DNA from: Ardenticatenaceae bacterium
Lineage (GTDB): Bacteria > Chloroflexota > Anaerolineae > Promineifilales > Promineifilaceae
Assembly: GCA_011525915.1 (NCBI GenBank)
Contig: WYBM01000070.1
Coordinates: 1 to 33,891 of the forward strand
Direction: 5' to 3'
DNA: 33,891 bases
A program made the position numbers and the translations under genes. The notes below the pieces were generated by a model. It worked only from the letters and a program-made list of their open reading frames with translations, was not told the DNA's origin and searched no databases. Positions 24,228-33,125 of the stretch are shown here, piece after piece; positions within the stretch are counted from its first letter, which is position 1; each line of letters starts with the position of its first letter.

Positions 24228-25157
24228 ATGATAGCACTCCATATAGGTATTATTGTTTTGTGTGTGATAGCCCTGGCTTATGGGGCCAATTTACTGGTCG
24301 AATCGGCGGCCCGCATGGCCCGCAGAATTGGGGTTTCAGAGCTGGTGATTGGTCTGACCATTGTGGCCATTGGTACGTCGGCGCCGGAATTTGCTGTGAC
24401 CATTGCCGCTGCCCTGCAAGGGGAATCTGATATTTCCGTAGGTAATGTGGTTGGTTCTAACATTTTTAACCTGGGGTTTATCTTAGGCAGTGTCGTCGCC
24501 ATTCGTGCCATTTCTACGTCCCCCAAGGTGGTTTACCGGGATGGCATGATGCTCATTGGGGCTACCTTGCTGCTGCTCTTTTTTATGCGTGATCTCTATT
24601 TGCAGCCCTATGAGGGCGCTGTTTTGCTGCTGAGTCTGGTCATTTACCTGGCGTATCTGGCCAGCCAACGTGAAGCGCCTACGGACGAAATTCCCGAGGG
24701 GGAGTTCCAAAAGCGAGACATTGTGTTTTTCCTGGTAGGATTGACGCTGATTCTGGCTGGCGGCCGTTTTTTGGTGGATTCGGCGATAGAGGTGGCGCTT
24801 TTTTTTGGATTATCAGAATGGGCTATTGGTGTCACCATCATTGCCGCCGGTACGTCCGCACCGGAATTTGCCACGTCATTGGTAGCGGTGCTGCGCGGTC
24901 ATGCTGACATCTCTATTGGCAACTTGATCGGCAGTGACTTGTTTAATTTGCTGGGCGTTTTAGGGCTGGCCGGGGTGATACAAATCGAGCCGATGATCAT
25001 TGACCCGGCCGGCTTGAGCAGCCTGCTGTTACTCAGCGGCATGGTGATTTTTGTGGTGATTCTGATGCGCAGTGGCTGGCGGCTGGCACGCTGGGAAGGT
25101 GCGTTATTATTGGCGATCAATCTATTTCGCTGGTATCTGGATCTTACCTCTCAATAG
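24228..25157 (+). CDS. CaCA-family cation exchanger (YrbG-like Na+/Ca2+ antiporter)
   Basis: A 309-residue membrane protein with about ten helices and the two inverted alpha repeats of the Ca2+/cation antiporter superfamily: IVAIGTSAPEFAVT followed by GNVVGSNIFN (about 46-81), and AAGTSAPEFATS followed by GNLIGSDLFN in the second half. The Glu of each SAPEF and the Asn/Asp of the GS(N/D) motifs bind the ion. Position between purE and purK is unusual and may reflect simple hitch-hiking in the operon. Which cation is moved cannot be told from sequence. Confidence 0.92.
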   Translation: MIALHIGIIVLCVIALAYGANLLVESAARMARRIGVSELVIGLTIVAIGTSAPEFAVTIAAALQGESDISVGNVVGSNIFNLGFILGSVVAIRAISTSPKVVYRDGMMLIGATLLLLFFMRDLYLQPYEGAVLLLSLVIYLAYLASQREAPTDEIPEGEFQKRDIVFFLVGLTLILAGGRFLVDSAIEVALFFGLSEWAIGVTIIAAGTSAPEFATSLVAVLRGHADISIGNLIGSDLFNLLGVLGLAGVIQIEPMIIDPAGLSSLLLLSGMVIFVVILMRSGWRLARWEGALLLAINLFRWYLDLTSQ

Positions 25158-25199
25158 TGGCACAGATGAGAAAGCATAACAAGTGGGTTGCAGAGGCAA

Positions 25200-26396
25200 A
25201 TGGTTGGTGTTATGGGTATGGCTGACGTAATCCTTCCTGGTTCAACCATCGGTGTGTTGGGCAGCGGGCAGTTGGGCCGCATGCTGGCCCTGGCGGCACG
25301 GCCGTTGGGCTACCACATTCACGTCTTCTCGCCCGAGCAAGGCACACCTACAGGGCAGATCGCAGATGTAGAAGTGTGCGCCGCCTACGAAGATTTGGAT
25401 GCGGTGCGAGCGTTTGCCCGCGAGGTAGATGTGGTAACGTATGAGTTCGAAAACGTGCCAGCCCTGACGGCGGCTGCCTGCCAGGAGTTTGCCCCACTCC
25501 GGCCAGGGCCGCAGGCCTTACACATCTCCCAAAACCGACTGCGTGAAAAGGCGTTTTTTGCCGCGAACAGCCTGCCAACCACCCCCTTTGCCGCGGTACA
25601 TTCGCTGGCTGATTTGCAAGCCGGGCTGGCGCAGATCGGCTGCCCGGCCGTGTTAAAAACGGCCGTCTCTGGTTATGATGGCAAGGGACAAATTAAACTT
25701 ATGCACCCGCACGAAGCGGCGGCCGCCTGGCAGGCTGTGGACCAGGTGCCATGTGTTTTGGAAGGCTGGGTGACGTTTGAACGTGAACTGTCGGTGGTGG
25801 GTGCCCGGGGGATCGACGGCCGTTTTGCCCATTATGGTGTTATCGAAAACAGCCATCACCACCATATTTTGGATGTATCCAAAGCCCCGGCAGGCGTGCC
25901 GCCCGGGGTGGCCCAAGATGCCATAGAGATGGCCCACGCTGTGTTGGCTGCCCTGGACGTGGTGGGCGTTTTGTGTGTGGAATTTTTCCTGACGGCTGAA
26001 GGTCAACTGCTGCTCAACGAAATTGCCCCTCGCCCGCATAACTCCGGCCATCTGACCATTGAAGCCTGTGTTACCAGCCAGTTTGAACAACAGCTGCGGG
26101 CGGTGTGTGGCTTGCCATTAGGCAGCCCAATGTACCGGCAGCCGGCAGCCATGGCAAATTTGTTGGGGGATTTGTGGTTTTCTACCCACCAAGCTGCAGA
26201 GGGGCTACATGCAGAAGCCAGAAAGCAAGCACCAGAATGGACGGCCGTACTAGGGATTCCCAACTTAAAAGTACATTTGTACGGCAAGCGAGAAGCACGT
26301 CCTGGACGTAAAATGGGACATATGACGGCTTTAGCTGATACTATAGAGGAAGCCGAGAAAATTGTGAGACAGGCCAGAAGAGTGTTGACAGATTAG
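25200..26396 (+). CDS. purK: N5-carboxyaminoimidazole ribonucleotide synthetase
   Basis: About 398 residues, an ATP-grasp enzyme that makes N5-CAIR from AIR, bicarbonate and ATP. The N-terminal loop GVLGSGQLGRMLA is the PurK signature; VLKTAVSGYDGKGQ is the ATP-grasp lysine and glycine-rich loop; FERELSVVGARG and NEIAPRPHNSGH carry the metal ligands and the C-terminal family block. In-frame starts exist at 25188 (TTG), 25200, 25212 and 25218; 25200 is chosen, with AGAGG immediately upstream, but remains uncertain. The gene feeds purE. Confidence 0.95.
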   Translation: MVGVMGMADVILPGSTIGVLGSGQLGRMLALAARPLGYHIHVFSPEQGTPTGQIADVEVCAAYEDLDAVRAFAREVDVVTYEFENVPALTAAACQEFAPLRPGPQALHISQNRLREKAFFAANSLPTTPFAAVHSLADLQAGLAQIGCPAVLKTAVSGYDGKGQIKLMHPHEAAAAWQAVDQVPCVLEGWVTFERELSVVGARGIDGRFAHYGVIENSHHHHILDVSKAPAGVPPGVAQDAIEMAHAVLAALDVVGVLCVEFFLTAEGQLLLNEIAPRPHNSGHLTIEACVTSQFEQQLRAVCGLPLGSPMYRQPAAMANLLGDLWFSTHQAAEGLHAEARKQAPEWTAVLGIPNLKVHLYGKREARPGRKMGHMTALADTIEEAEKIVRQARRVLTD

Positions 26397-26463
26397 AGAG
26401 TAAAGAGTGGAGAGCAGGGACCACTGGCATCCAACCTCCATTCTCTATTTTGGGAGAGACGTA

Positions 26464-27963
26464 ATGGATCATTTGGACTTCCATGACCACGACAAATTCC
26501 ACGACGAATGTGGCATTTTTGGCATCTATGCCCCCAACCGTGACGTAGCCCGGCTGACATTTTTTAGCCTCTATGCCCTGCAGCATCGGGGGCAGGAAAG
26601 TGCGGGCATCGCCACCTGTGACGGCCATGCCGCGTTCAGCCACAAAGGCATGGGGCTGGTGTCACAGGTGTTTAATGAGGAGAATTTACGGCCGTTGCAG
26701 GGTCACCTGGCGATTGGGCAAAACCGGTACTCTACCACGGGCGGCTCCCATTTACGCAATGCCCAGCCTTACCTGATAGAAACCATTTATGGCCCATTGG
26801 GTGTGGCCCACAACGGCAACCTGACCAACGCCCTTCATCTGCGTTATCAATTGCTCAAACGAGGTGTGGGCCTTTCCTCCACCAGCGACAGTGAAATCAT
26901 CACCCAGATACTGGCCGCGCCCGCCGACGTATGGGCGACCGAACGCAATAACCTGAACGGCCAGGAACAAGACCGCTGGATTGCCCGGCTGCGGGCCCTG
27001 ATGCAGACAGCGGAAGGGGCCTACTCACTGACACTGCTCACCCGTGAGGCAGTGTATGCGGTGCGGGATCCCCTGGGGTTACGGCCGTTGTGCCTGGGAC
27101 AGCTGCAAGGTGGTGGTTATGTTGTCGCTTCTGAATCATGTGCCCTGGGCACCATTGGCGCTGAATATCTGCGTGAAATTATGCCTGGTGAAATCCTGCG
27201 TCTGGACAAAGAAGGGGTTACCTCCTTTACTGGTTATAAAGCGCAAAAGCGGGCATTGTGCATCTTTGAATACGTTTATTTCGCCCGGCCCGACTCCATC
27301 TTTGAAGGCCAGGTCATCCATGAAGTACGGCAGCGCTTGGGGCGGATGCTGGCCCGTGAGGCCCCCGCCGATGCCGACGTGGTGGTAGGGGTGCCAGACT
27401 CGGCTACCCCCGCAGCCATCGGCTACAGCCTGGAATCGGGGCTGGTGTTTACCGAAGGGTTAACCAAAAATCGGTATATCGGCCGTACCTTCATCCAACC
27501 GGATGATCAGCTTCGCAAAGAAGGGGTGCGTATTAAGTATAATCCGCTGGAAGCCAACCTGAAGGGCAAGCGGGTGGTGCTGATTGATGACTCTATTGTG
27601 CGCGGCAATACCGCCGGGCCGCTGGTGCAGCTGATCCGTGATGGCGGTGCCAAGGAGGTCCACGTGCGTGTCTCCTCGCCGCCGGTGGCCAACCCTTGTT
27701 TTATGGGTATTGATATGGCCACAAAAAAGGAGCTCATTGGAGCCCATGCAGACGTGGAAACCATTCGCCAGCGCATCGGTGCCGACAGCCTGGCTTACCT
27801 GAGTCTGGAAGGGATGATGGATGCAGTAAAAGCCGGCATTCGCCAACAAACCGGCCACTGTGCCGCCTGTTTCTCTGGTGACTATCCCATTCCCATCCCC
27901 GAATGGCTCTTTAGCGATGAACGGGATCAGGAAAAGTTGATTTTCGAGGAGGCGTGGGGTTAG
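26464..27963 (+). CDS. purF: Amidophosphoribosyltransferase (Fe-S/propeptide type)
   Basis: This 499-residue enzyme catalyses the committed step, PRPP and glutamine to phosphoribosylamine. The N-terminal nucleophile Cys16 (HDECGIFGIY) is preceded by a 15-residue propeptide expected to be removed. The glutaminase domain has RYSTTG and HNGNLTN; the PRPP loop is VVLIDDSIVRGNTAG. Cysteines in ALCIFEYVYFARPDS, NPCFMGIDM and GHCAACFSG match the B. subtilis-type Fe-S cluster ligands, implying oxygen-sensitive turnover. ATG at 26464 has GGAGAG upstream; an in-frame ATG at 26407 lacks a ribosome site. The 186-bp gap downstream contains a dispersed repeat. Confidence 0.96.
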   Translation: MDHLDFHDHDKFHDECGIFGIYAPNRDVARLTFFSLYALQHRGQESAGIATCDGHAAFSHKGMGLVSQVFNEENLRPLQGHLAIGQNRYSTTGGSHLRNAQPYLIETIYGPLGVAHNGNLTNALHLRYQLLKRGVGLSSTSDSEIITQILAAPADVWATERNNLNGQEQDRWIARLRALMQTAEGAYSLTLLTREAVYAVRDPLGLRPLCLGQLQGGGYVVASESCALGTIGAEYLREIMPGEILRLDKEGVTSFTGYKAQKRALCIFEYVYFARPDSIFEGQVIHEVRQRLGRMLAREAPADADVVVGVPDSATPAAIGYSLESGLVFTEGLTKNRYIGRTFIQPDDQLRKEGVRIKYNPLEANLKGKRVVLIDDSIVRGNTAGPLVQLIRDGGAKEVHVRVSSPPVANPCFMGIDMATKKELIGAHADVETIRQRIGADSLAYLSLEGMMDAVKAGIRQQTGHCAACFSGDYPIPIPEWLFSDERDQEKLIFEEAWG

Positions 27964-28052
27964 GTAATCGGCAACAATAGGGCGTGCCCGAATGGGCGCG
28001 ATTGACATGGCCTCACCTTCGGTAAAACAGGCAGTTGTTTTAGACGGCCCCT

Positions 28053-28128
28053 AGTATCAGTTTTCAGTAATCAGTGTACAGTTTTCAGTGCTGGCCTATC
28101 TCTGGAAATAGTCTACTGAAACCTGCTA
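28053..28128. repeat. Dispersed TCAGT-rich repeat, copy 2 (purF-purD gap)
   Basis: 28053-28090 is the partner of 12361-12399 with about three differences. A right-hand part (GTCTACTGAAACCTG from about 28111) matches the right arm of copy 1 imperfectly, so the hairpin is decayed here. It lies between two purine genes on the same strand and could influence the relative expression of purF and purD. Confidence 0.7.
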
Positions 28129-28149
28129 AATACTGGCCAGGAATAGATT

Positions 28150-29424
28150 ATGAACCAGTTGTCACTGCTTTTAGTAGGTAGTGGGGGACGGGAGCATGCG
28201 CTGGCGTGGAAGCTGGCGCAGTCGCCGCTGGTTGAGAGGATATTTGTAGCCCCAGGGAATGCGGGCACGGCCGTCCTGGCTGAAAATGTGCCCATCGGCG
28301 AAAATGATACTGCCGGGCTGATCGCTTTTGCCCGTGAGAAGGCCATTGGGCTGACCGTGGTGGGTCCGGAAGCGCCGCTGGCTGCCGGTATTGTGGATAG
28401 ATTTACGGCCGCCGGCTTGCCGGTTTTTGGTCCTACCCAGGCGGCGGCGCAGTTGGAGTCATCCAAAGCATTTGCCAAAGCGTTTATGCAGGAGATGAAT
28501 ATCCCTACGGCTCGTGCGGCCGTCTTCACCGATTATCAGGAAGCTCAAGCTTACCTGGCGCATGCGCCAGGTCCGGTGGTCATCAAGGCCAGCGGGCTGG
28601 CCGCCGGTAAAGGGGTCATCGTCTGTGATGACACTGCCCAGGCGGCGGCGGCGCTGCAGCAGATGCTGCTGGACCGCGCTTTTGGTGCGGCCAGCGACGA
28701 AGTGCTGATTGAAGAACGCATGTTTGGGCCGGAGCTGTCTTTACTGGTGCTGACAGATGGGGTCACGGCCGTGCCGCTGCCCCCTGCCCGCGACCATAAA
28801 CGTGCCTATGATCATGACAAAGGCCCCAACACCGGTGGCATGGGCGCTTATGCGCCGCCGCCCGACGTGACCCCCGCGCTTGTGGACAAGATCATGGCCA
28901 CTATCATTCAGCCCACCATTCAAGGCATGGCGCAGCGGGGCACACCTTATGTGGGTGTGCTGTACGCCGGGTTGATGCTTACCAGCGATGGACCCAAAGT
29001 GGTGGAGTTTAACTGCCGCTTCGGTGACCCGGAAACACAGGTGGTGCTGCCGCTGCTGGCTGGCGACCTGGCGGCGATCATGCTGGCTTGTATCCAGGGA
29101 CAATTGTCGCCGGAGATGGTACAAACCCATGCCGGAGCCTGTGCGGCGGTGGTGATGGCTTCTGCTGGTTACCCAGGTAGTTACCCTACAGGGGTGCCTA
29201 TTACTGGCCTGAATGATGTCCCGTCAGATATGATAGTGTTTCAGGCGGGCACGGCCGTGCAGGATCACCAGACCGTTACCAGCGGCGGCCGAGTGCTGGC
29301 CGTGAGTGCCCGCGGTGATGATCTGGCTACGGCCGTGGCCCGGGCTTATGATGGTGTGACCCACATCCGTTTTGCCGGGGCACACTATCGCACGGACATC
29401 GGCAAACCGTTTAGTACACTGTAA
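28150..29424 (+). CDS. purD: Phosphoribosylamine-glycine ligase (GAR synthetase)
   Basis: A 424-residue, full-length monofunctional PurD, an ATP-grasp ligase joining phosphoribosylamine and glycine. It opens with LLLVGSGGREHALAWKLAQS, and shows VVGPEAPLAAG, VIKASGLAAGKGVIVC (ATP-grasp), the DHKRAYDHDKGPNTGGMGAY block and FNCRFGDPETQ metal ligands. ATG at 28150 follows AGGA seven bases upstream. PurM and PurN, fused to it in eukaryotes, are separate genes downstream, beyond argS. Confidence 0.96.
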   Translation: MNQLSLLLVGSGGREHALAWKLAQSPLVERIFVAPGNAGTAVLAENVPIGENDTAGLIAFAREKAIGLTVVGPEAPLAAGIVDRFTAAGLPVFGPTQAAAQLESSKAFAKAFMQEMNIPTARAAVFTDYQEAQAYLAHAPGPVVIKASGLAAGKGVIVCDDTAQAAAALQQMLLDRAFGAASDEVLIEERMFGPELSLLVLTDGVTAVPLPPARDHKRAYDHDKGPNTGGMGAYAPPPDVTPALVDKIMATIIQPTIQGMAQRGTPYVGVLYAGLMLTSDGPKVVEFNCRFGDPETQVVLPLLAGDLAAIMLACIQGQLSPEMVQTHAGACAAVVMASAGYPGSYPTGVPITGLNDVPSDMIVFQAGTAVQDHQTVTSGGRVLAVSARGDDLATAVARAYDGVTHIRFAGAHYRTDIGKPFSTL

Positions 29425-29517
29425 CGCAAAAATTTACAAGTATGCAGGGGCCACCCTTATGGTCGCCCTGAGTGGGGCAGGTACAAGGCCTGCCTCTACC
29501 AAAACGTGGGAAACATC

Positions 29518-31287
29518 ATGCAATCATTGACTCAACACCTAACCACTCTGGTCAGCGATGCCTTTGCGCAAAGCGGATATGACCGCCACTATGGCGAAGT
29601 AACGGTCTCCAATCGGCCAGATTTGGGGCATTTTCAATGTAATGGGGCGCTGCCGGCCGCTAAAGCATACGGCCGTCAGTCACGGGAAATTGCCCAACAC
29701 ATTGCAGACAGGTTACAAACACAAGCCATCTTCAAAGAGATTGGCCTGGCCGGGCCAGGTTTCATTAACCTGACGCTCAGCGATAACTTTCTGGCGGAGT
29801 TTGTGCAAAAGATGGCAGATGATGAGCGGCTGGGGGTTGGCCCTGTGGGCCAACCCCGGCGAGTATTGGTTGATTATGGTGGCGCCAATGTGGCCAAACC
29901 CATGCACGTTGGTCATCTGCGGGCGGGCATTATTGGTGAAAGCCTCAAACGGCTCTTCCGCTTTATGGGCGATCATGTCACCGGTGATGTGCATTTGGGT
30001 GATTGGGGCACGCAAATGGGCCAGATCATTGTGGAACTGGCCCAGCGACGGCCAGATTTACCCTATTTTGAGGCCGACTACACCGGGCCCTACCCGCAAG
30101 AATCCCCTATCACGCTGGCAGACTTGGAAGAGATTTACCCGGCAGCCAGCCAGCAGGCCAAAAGCGACCCGGCCTATGCGGAAGCTGCGCGGCAAGCGAC
30201 GGCCGAACTGCAAAACGGCCGTCCTGGCTACCGCGCGCTCTGGCAGCATTTTCGCAATATTTCTGTCGCTGGTTTGAAAGAAGATTACGACAAACTCAAC
30301 ATTCATTTTGACTTGTGGCTGGGCGAGAGCGACGTACAGGAGCTCCTTGACCCTATGATCGCCCGCCTGCAAGCACAGGGGTACGCTACGGAAAGTGACG
30401 GAGCCCTCATCATGGATATTTCTGAGCCGGATGATAAGAAGCCCATGCCCCCGCTTATGCTGCGTAAGTCAGACGGGGCCGTGCTTTATGGCACCACAGA
30501 CCTGGCCACCATTGAGATGCGCGTGCAAGAGCTAGCCGCTGAACTGCTGCTTTACGTGGTAGACCATCGTCAGCGGCAGCACTTTGAGCAAGTATTCCGC
30601 GCCGCCTACAAAAGCGGTATCGCGCCCGCTCAGGTAGGCCTGGAACATAACTATTTCGGCACGATGAATGGCAAAGACGGCAAGCCGTTTAAAACGCGTG
30701 CCGGCGGTGTCATGAAGCTAAAAGACCTGATCGAACTGGTAGAGGCGGCGGCCCTGGCCCGTATGGCAGAAAGCCACGTGGCTGAGGGTTACGACGACGC
30801 TGAACGGCAAGAAATTGCCCGTATGGTGGGGTTGGCGGCGCTGAAATATGCTGATCTGATGAACCAGCGTTCCAAAGATTATATCTTTGACCTGGATCGT
30901 TTTTCGTCGTTTGAGGGGCGTACCGGCCCTTACCTGTTATACACGGCCGTGCGGGCTCACTCTATTTTGCAAAAGGCGGCCGAACAAGGGCTGGCCCCCG
31001 GCCCCATACGGCCGCCCACCATGGCCGCCGAACGCCTGGTCATGTTGCAGATCACGCAGCTGCCAGATGCCCTGCACATGGCTTATGAGACACGCATGCC
31101 CAACCATCTGGCCGATTATGTGTATACACTGGCCAATGAATTTAACCGCTTCTACAACACCTGTCACATTTTGCGTGAGGAAGATGCCGGTGTGCAGGCT
31201 TCCTGGCTGGCACTGACGCAGCTCTTCCGGCGGGTAATGGAACAGGCGCTTACCTTGTTAGGCATAGAAATCCCAGAACGCATGTGA
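29518..31287 (+). CDS. argS: Arginyl-tRNA synthetase
   Basis: A 589-residue class I synthetase. The N-terminal Add-1 domain (about 1-100) includes FQCNGALPAAKAYGR; the HIGH-type motif is VAKPMHVGHLRAGIIGES; GDVHLGDWGTQMGQI and FKTRAGGVMKLKDLIE follow, the latter occupying the KMSKS position as usual in ArgRS without a canonical Lys motif; the C-terminal DALR-type anticodon domain ends the chain. ATG at 29518 is preferred to an in-frame GTG at 29506. Its 93-bp leader has a short hairpin (GGCAGG/CCTGCC) but no T-box features. It interrupts the purine gene order between purD and purM. Confidence 0.95.
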   Translation: MQSLTQHLTTLVSDAFAQSGYDRHYGEVTVSNRPDLGHFQCNGALPAAKAYGRQSREIAQHIADRLQTQAIFKEIGLAGPGFINLTLSDNFLAEFVQKMADDERLGVGPVGQPRRVLVDYGGANVAKPMHVGHLRAGIIGESLKRLFRFMGDHVTGDVHLGDWGTQMGQIIVELAQRRPDLPYFEADYTGPYPQESPITLADLEEIYPAASQQAKSDPAYAEAARQATAELQNGRPGYRALWQHFRNISVAGLKEDYDKLNIHFDLWLGESDVQELLDPMIARLQAQGYATESDGALIMDISEPDDKKPMPPLMLRKSDGAVLYGTTDLATIEMRVQELAAELLLYVVDHRQRQHFEQVFRAAYKSGIAPAQVGLEHNYFGTMNGKDGKPFKTRAGGVMKLKDLIELVEAAALARMAESHVAEGYDDAERQEIARMVGLAALKYADLMNQRSKDYIFDLDRFSSFEGRTGPYLLYTAVRAHSILQKAAEQGLAPGPIRPPTMAAERLVMLQITQLPDALHMAYETRMPNHLADYVYTLANEFNRFYNTCHILREEDAGVQASWLALTQLFRRVMEQALTLLGIEIPERM

Positions 31288-31331
31288 TGTGCGTTAACGG
31301 CGACCAGACTATTTATTTTAGGAAAGGCACC

Positions 31332-32363
31332 ATGACACAAAAGAGCGCATACGCCCAGGCAGGGGTAGATATTGCCGCCGGCAGCCGAGCCACCCGGTTA
31401 ATGAAAGCGGCCGTGCAGGCCACCTATGGCCCAGAAGTGTTGTCTGATGTGGGGTCATTTGGCGGGTTGTTTGACATATCGTCTTTGAAGGGGATGTTAC
31501 AACCGGTGCTGGTAGCCTCTACCGATGGCGTGGGCACCAAGACAAAAGTGGCGGCGGCCATGAACCGTTGGGATACCATCGGCCATGATATTGTCAACCA
31601 CTGCGTGAACGATATTGTGGTGCAGGGGGCACGGCCGTTGTTTTTCCTTGATTACGTCGCTTCCTCTAAACTAGACCCAGATCAGATCGCCACGATTGTC
31701 GGCGGCATTGCGCTGGCGTGCAGTGCCGCCGGCTGTGCCCTGTTGGGCGGTGAAACGGCGGAGATGCCCGGCGTTTATGCCCCTGGTGAGATAGACCTGG
31801 TTGGTACCGTAGTGGGGGTGGTGGACAGGGCAAAAGTAATTGACGGCCGTCGTATCCAAGCTGGCGATGTCATCATTGGCCTGCCTTCAAGCGGGCTGCA
31901 CACCAATGGTTACACGCTGGCCCGGGCCGCGCTGGCCGGTTTGGATTGGGTTAAAAAACATTCGGCGCTGGAAGCCGCCATTGGTGAATCGCTCCTGACG
32001 CCGCACCGCAGCTACCTGCCTGAGGTGCAAAAGTTGTGGCGAGCAAACATAGACATTCATGGCCTGGCGCACATTACCGGCGGCGGCCTCATAGACAATC
32101 CACCGCGCATCTTTCCGGATGGGTTGGGGGCCACCATCTGGCAGGATTCATGGCCCATACCCCCTATCTTTGCGCTCATTCAGGAAACCGGTAGGATTGC
32201 CAACGAAGAAATGGTTCACGTCTTTAACATGGGGTTGGGCATGCTCATCATCGTACCAGCCGCGGCCGCGGCCGCGGCCCTGGCTGTGCTGGGAGAAGCC
32301 AATGCCTATCAGGTGGGGGAAATAATGGCTGGCCTGGATGGTGTCATTATCCGTCATTCTTAA
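31332..32363 (+). CDS. purM: AIR synthetase (phosphoribosylformylglycinamidine cyclo-ligase)
   Basis: A 343-residue enzyme closing the imidazole ring (FGAM to AIR), the usual length. Blocks seen: the opening SAYAQAGVDIAAG, FGGLFD, LVASTDGVGTKTKVA, HDIVNHCVNDIVVQGARPLFFLDY, GGETAEMPGVY, GLPSSGLHTNGYTLAR and HITGGGLIDNPPRI. ATG at 31332 has AGGAAAGG upstream; an in-frame start at 31284 would overlap the argS stop and lacks support. A GCCGCG-type run near 32259-32279 encodes a stretch of seven alanines near the C-terminus. Confidence 0.96.
   Translation: MTQKSAYAQAGVDIAAGSRATRLMKAAVQATYGPEVLSDVGSFGGLFDISSLKGMLQPVLVASTDGVGTKTKVAAAMNRWDTIGHDIVNHCVNDIVVQGARPLFFLDYVASSKLDPDQIATIVGGIALACSAAGCALLGGETAEMPGVYAPGEIDLVGTVVGVVDRAKVIDGRRIQAGDVIIGLPSSGLHTNGYTLARAALAGLDWVKKHSALEAAIGESLLTPHRSYLPEVQKLWRANIDIHGLAHITGGGLIDNPPRIFPDGLGATIWQDSWPIPPIFALIQETGRIANEEMVHVFNMGLGMLIIVPAAAAAAALAVLGEANAYQVGEIMAGLDGVIIRHS
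32259..32279 (+). repeat. Short GCC-GCG simple repeat coding poly-Ala in purM
   Basis: GCCGCG alternates about 3.5 times, encoding Ala codons between the strand MLIIVP and ALAVLGEANA. It probably arose by slippage and is tolerated in a helix near the C-terminus. No function is suggested. Confidence 0.7.
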
Positions 32364-32428
32364 ATTATTGTAACCCGTTATCTCGGCATTCTGGCTGGAG
32401 AGTGCGGATCACCTGTCAGGAGAAACTA

Positions 32429-33031
32429 TTGTCATCCAAACCCCGTTTAATCGTCTTCATCTCCGGCTCTGGCAGCAATTTGCAGGCCATTATAGATGCT
32501 ATCAATAGTGGGCACCTGGCCGCCGAAATTATTCTTGTTGTTTCCAACCGTAAGGCGGCTCAGGGGTTGGTACGTGCCGCTGAACATGGTATTCCCACCC
32601 TCTATCACCCCCTCAGGCCCTACCGGGAGGCAGGACAGGGCCGGGCGGCCTATGAATCCGATCTGGCGCAAAAGATACGGCCGTTTGGCCCAGACCTTGT
32701 GGTGTTGGCCGGCTGGATGCACATTTTGGGCGCCGATTTTCTCAGGCAGTTTCCCCAAAAAGTGATCAATCTGCATCCGGCCTTGCCAGGGCAGTTTGCC
32801 GGCACGCAGGCCATTGAACGGGCCTTTGCCGCCTACCAACGTGGTGAGATCACCCACAGCGGCTGCATGGTGCACCTGGCCGTGCCTGAAGTAGACGCGG
32901 GCCCCGTGATTGCCCAGGCTGAAGTGCCCATTTACCCCGAAGATACCCTGGATGACTTTGCCGCCCGTTTGCACGCTGCCGAGCACGAAACGATTGTGAC
33001 CGCCATCCATCGTTTTCTTCACTTGCCCTAA
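32429..33031 (+). CDS. purN: Phosphoribosylglycinamide formyltransferase
   Basis: About 200 residues, folate-dependent GAR transformylase. It opens with LIVFISGSGSNLQAIIDAI (phosphate loop). The catalytic Asn and His lie in VINLHPALPG and the catalytic Asp in GCMVHLAVPEVDAGPVIAQ; LVVLAGWMHIL is the folate-side strand. The usual bacterial NIHPSLLP is here NLHPALPGQF, a mild variant. The start is TTG at 32429 because AGGAGA sits five bases upstream; a GTG at 32402 would extend it by nine residues across that ribosome site. It is the last gene of the purine cluster. Confidence 0.94.
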   Translation: MSSKPRLIVFISGSGSNLQAIIDAINSGHLAAEIILVVSNRKAAQGLVRAAEHGIPTLYHPLRPYREAGQGRAAYESDLAQKIRPFGPDLVVLAGWMHILGADFLRQFPQKVINLHPALPGQFAGTQAIERAFAAYQRGEITHSGCMVHLAVPEVDAGPVIAQAEVPIYPEDTLDDFAARLHAAEHETIVTAIHRFLHLP

Positions 33032-33097
33032 ATACGATACCGCTTACCAAGAGGTAGATCCTTCCAGGCGTAATGCCAAAGATCCCCGTATGCATGG

Positions 33098-33125
33098 CGC
33101 CTGCAGGCGGTTTTGTTTTCTTTTT
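33098..33125 (+). terminator. Probable terminator after purN
   Basis: CGCCTGCAGGCG (33098-33109) is a compact palindrome followed by a long T-rich run (TTTTGTTTTCTTTTT). The stem is short, so strength is uncertain. It would end the purine transcript before the BMP promoter, whose -35 overlaps the end of the run. Confidence 0.5.

Larger units (their letters stand above)
129..32684. repeat. Dispersed palindromic octamer ACGGCCGT, about 64 copies
   Basis: The self-complementary word ACGGCCGT is found by eye about 64 times, for example at 129, 303, 4133, 10201, 15058, 15075, 19980 and 32677. It occurs in nearly every gene, in all three reading frames: ACG-GCC-GT (Thr-Ala-Val), nAC-GGC-CGT (Tyr/Asp/Asn/His-Gly-Arg) and nnA-CGG-CCG-T (Arg-Pro). 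It also lies between genes (near 4352, 24149, and in the greA terminator). Random expectation is near one. The longest stretch without it is about 10563-13008. Confidence 0.9.

Noticed and set aside
29425..29517. T-box leader for argS
   Set aside because: The 93-bp gap has no TGGNACC element, no Stem I and no terminator with T-run.
32259..32279. GCC-GCG run in purM as a regulatory or recombination site
   Set aside because: It is a short alanine-coding simple repeat in an otherwise normal gene.
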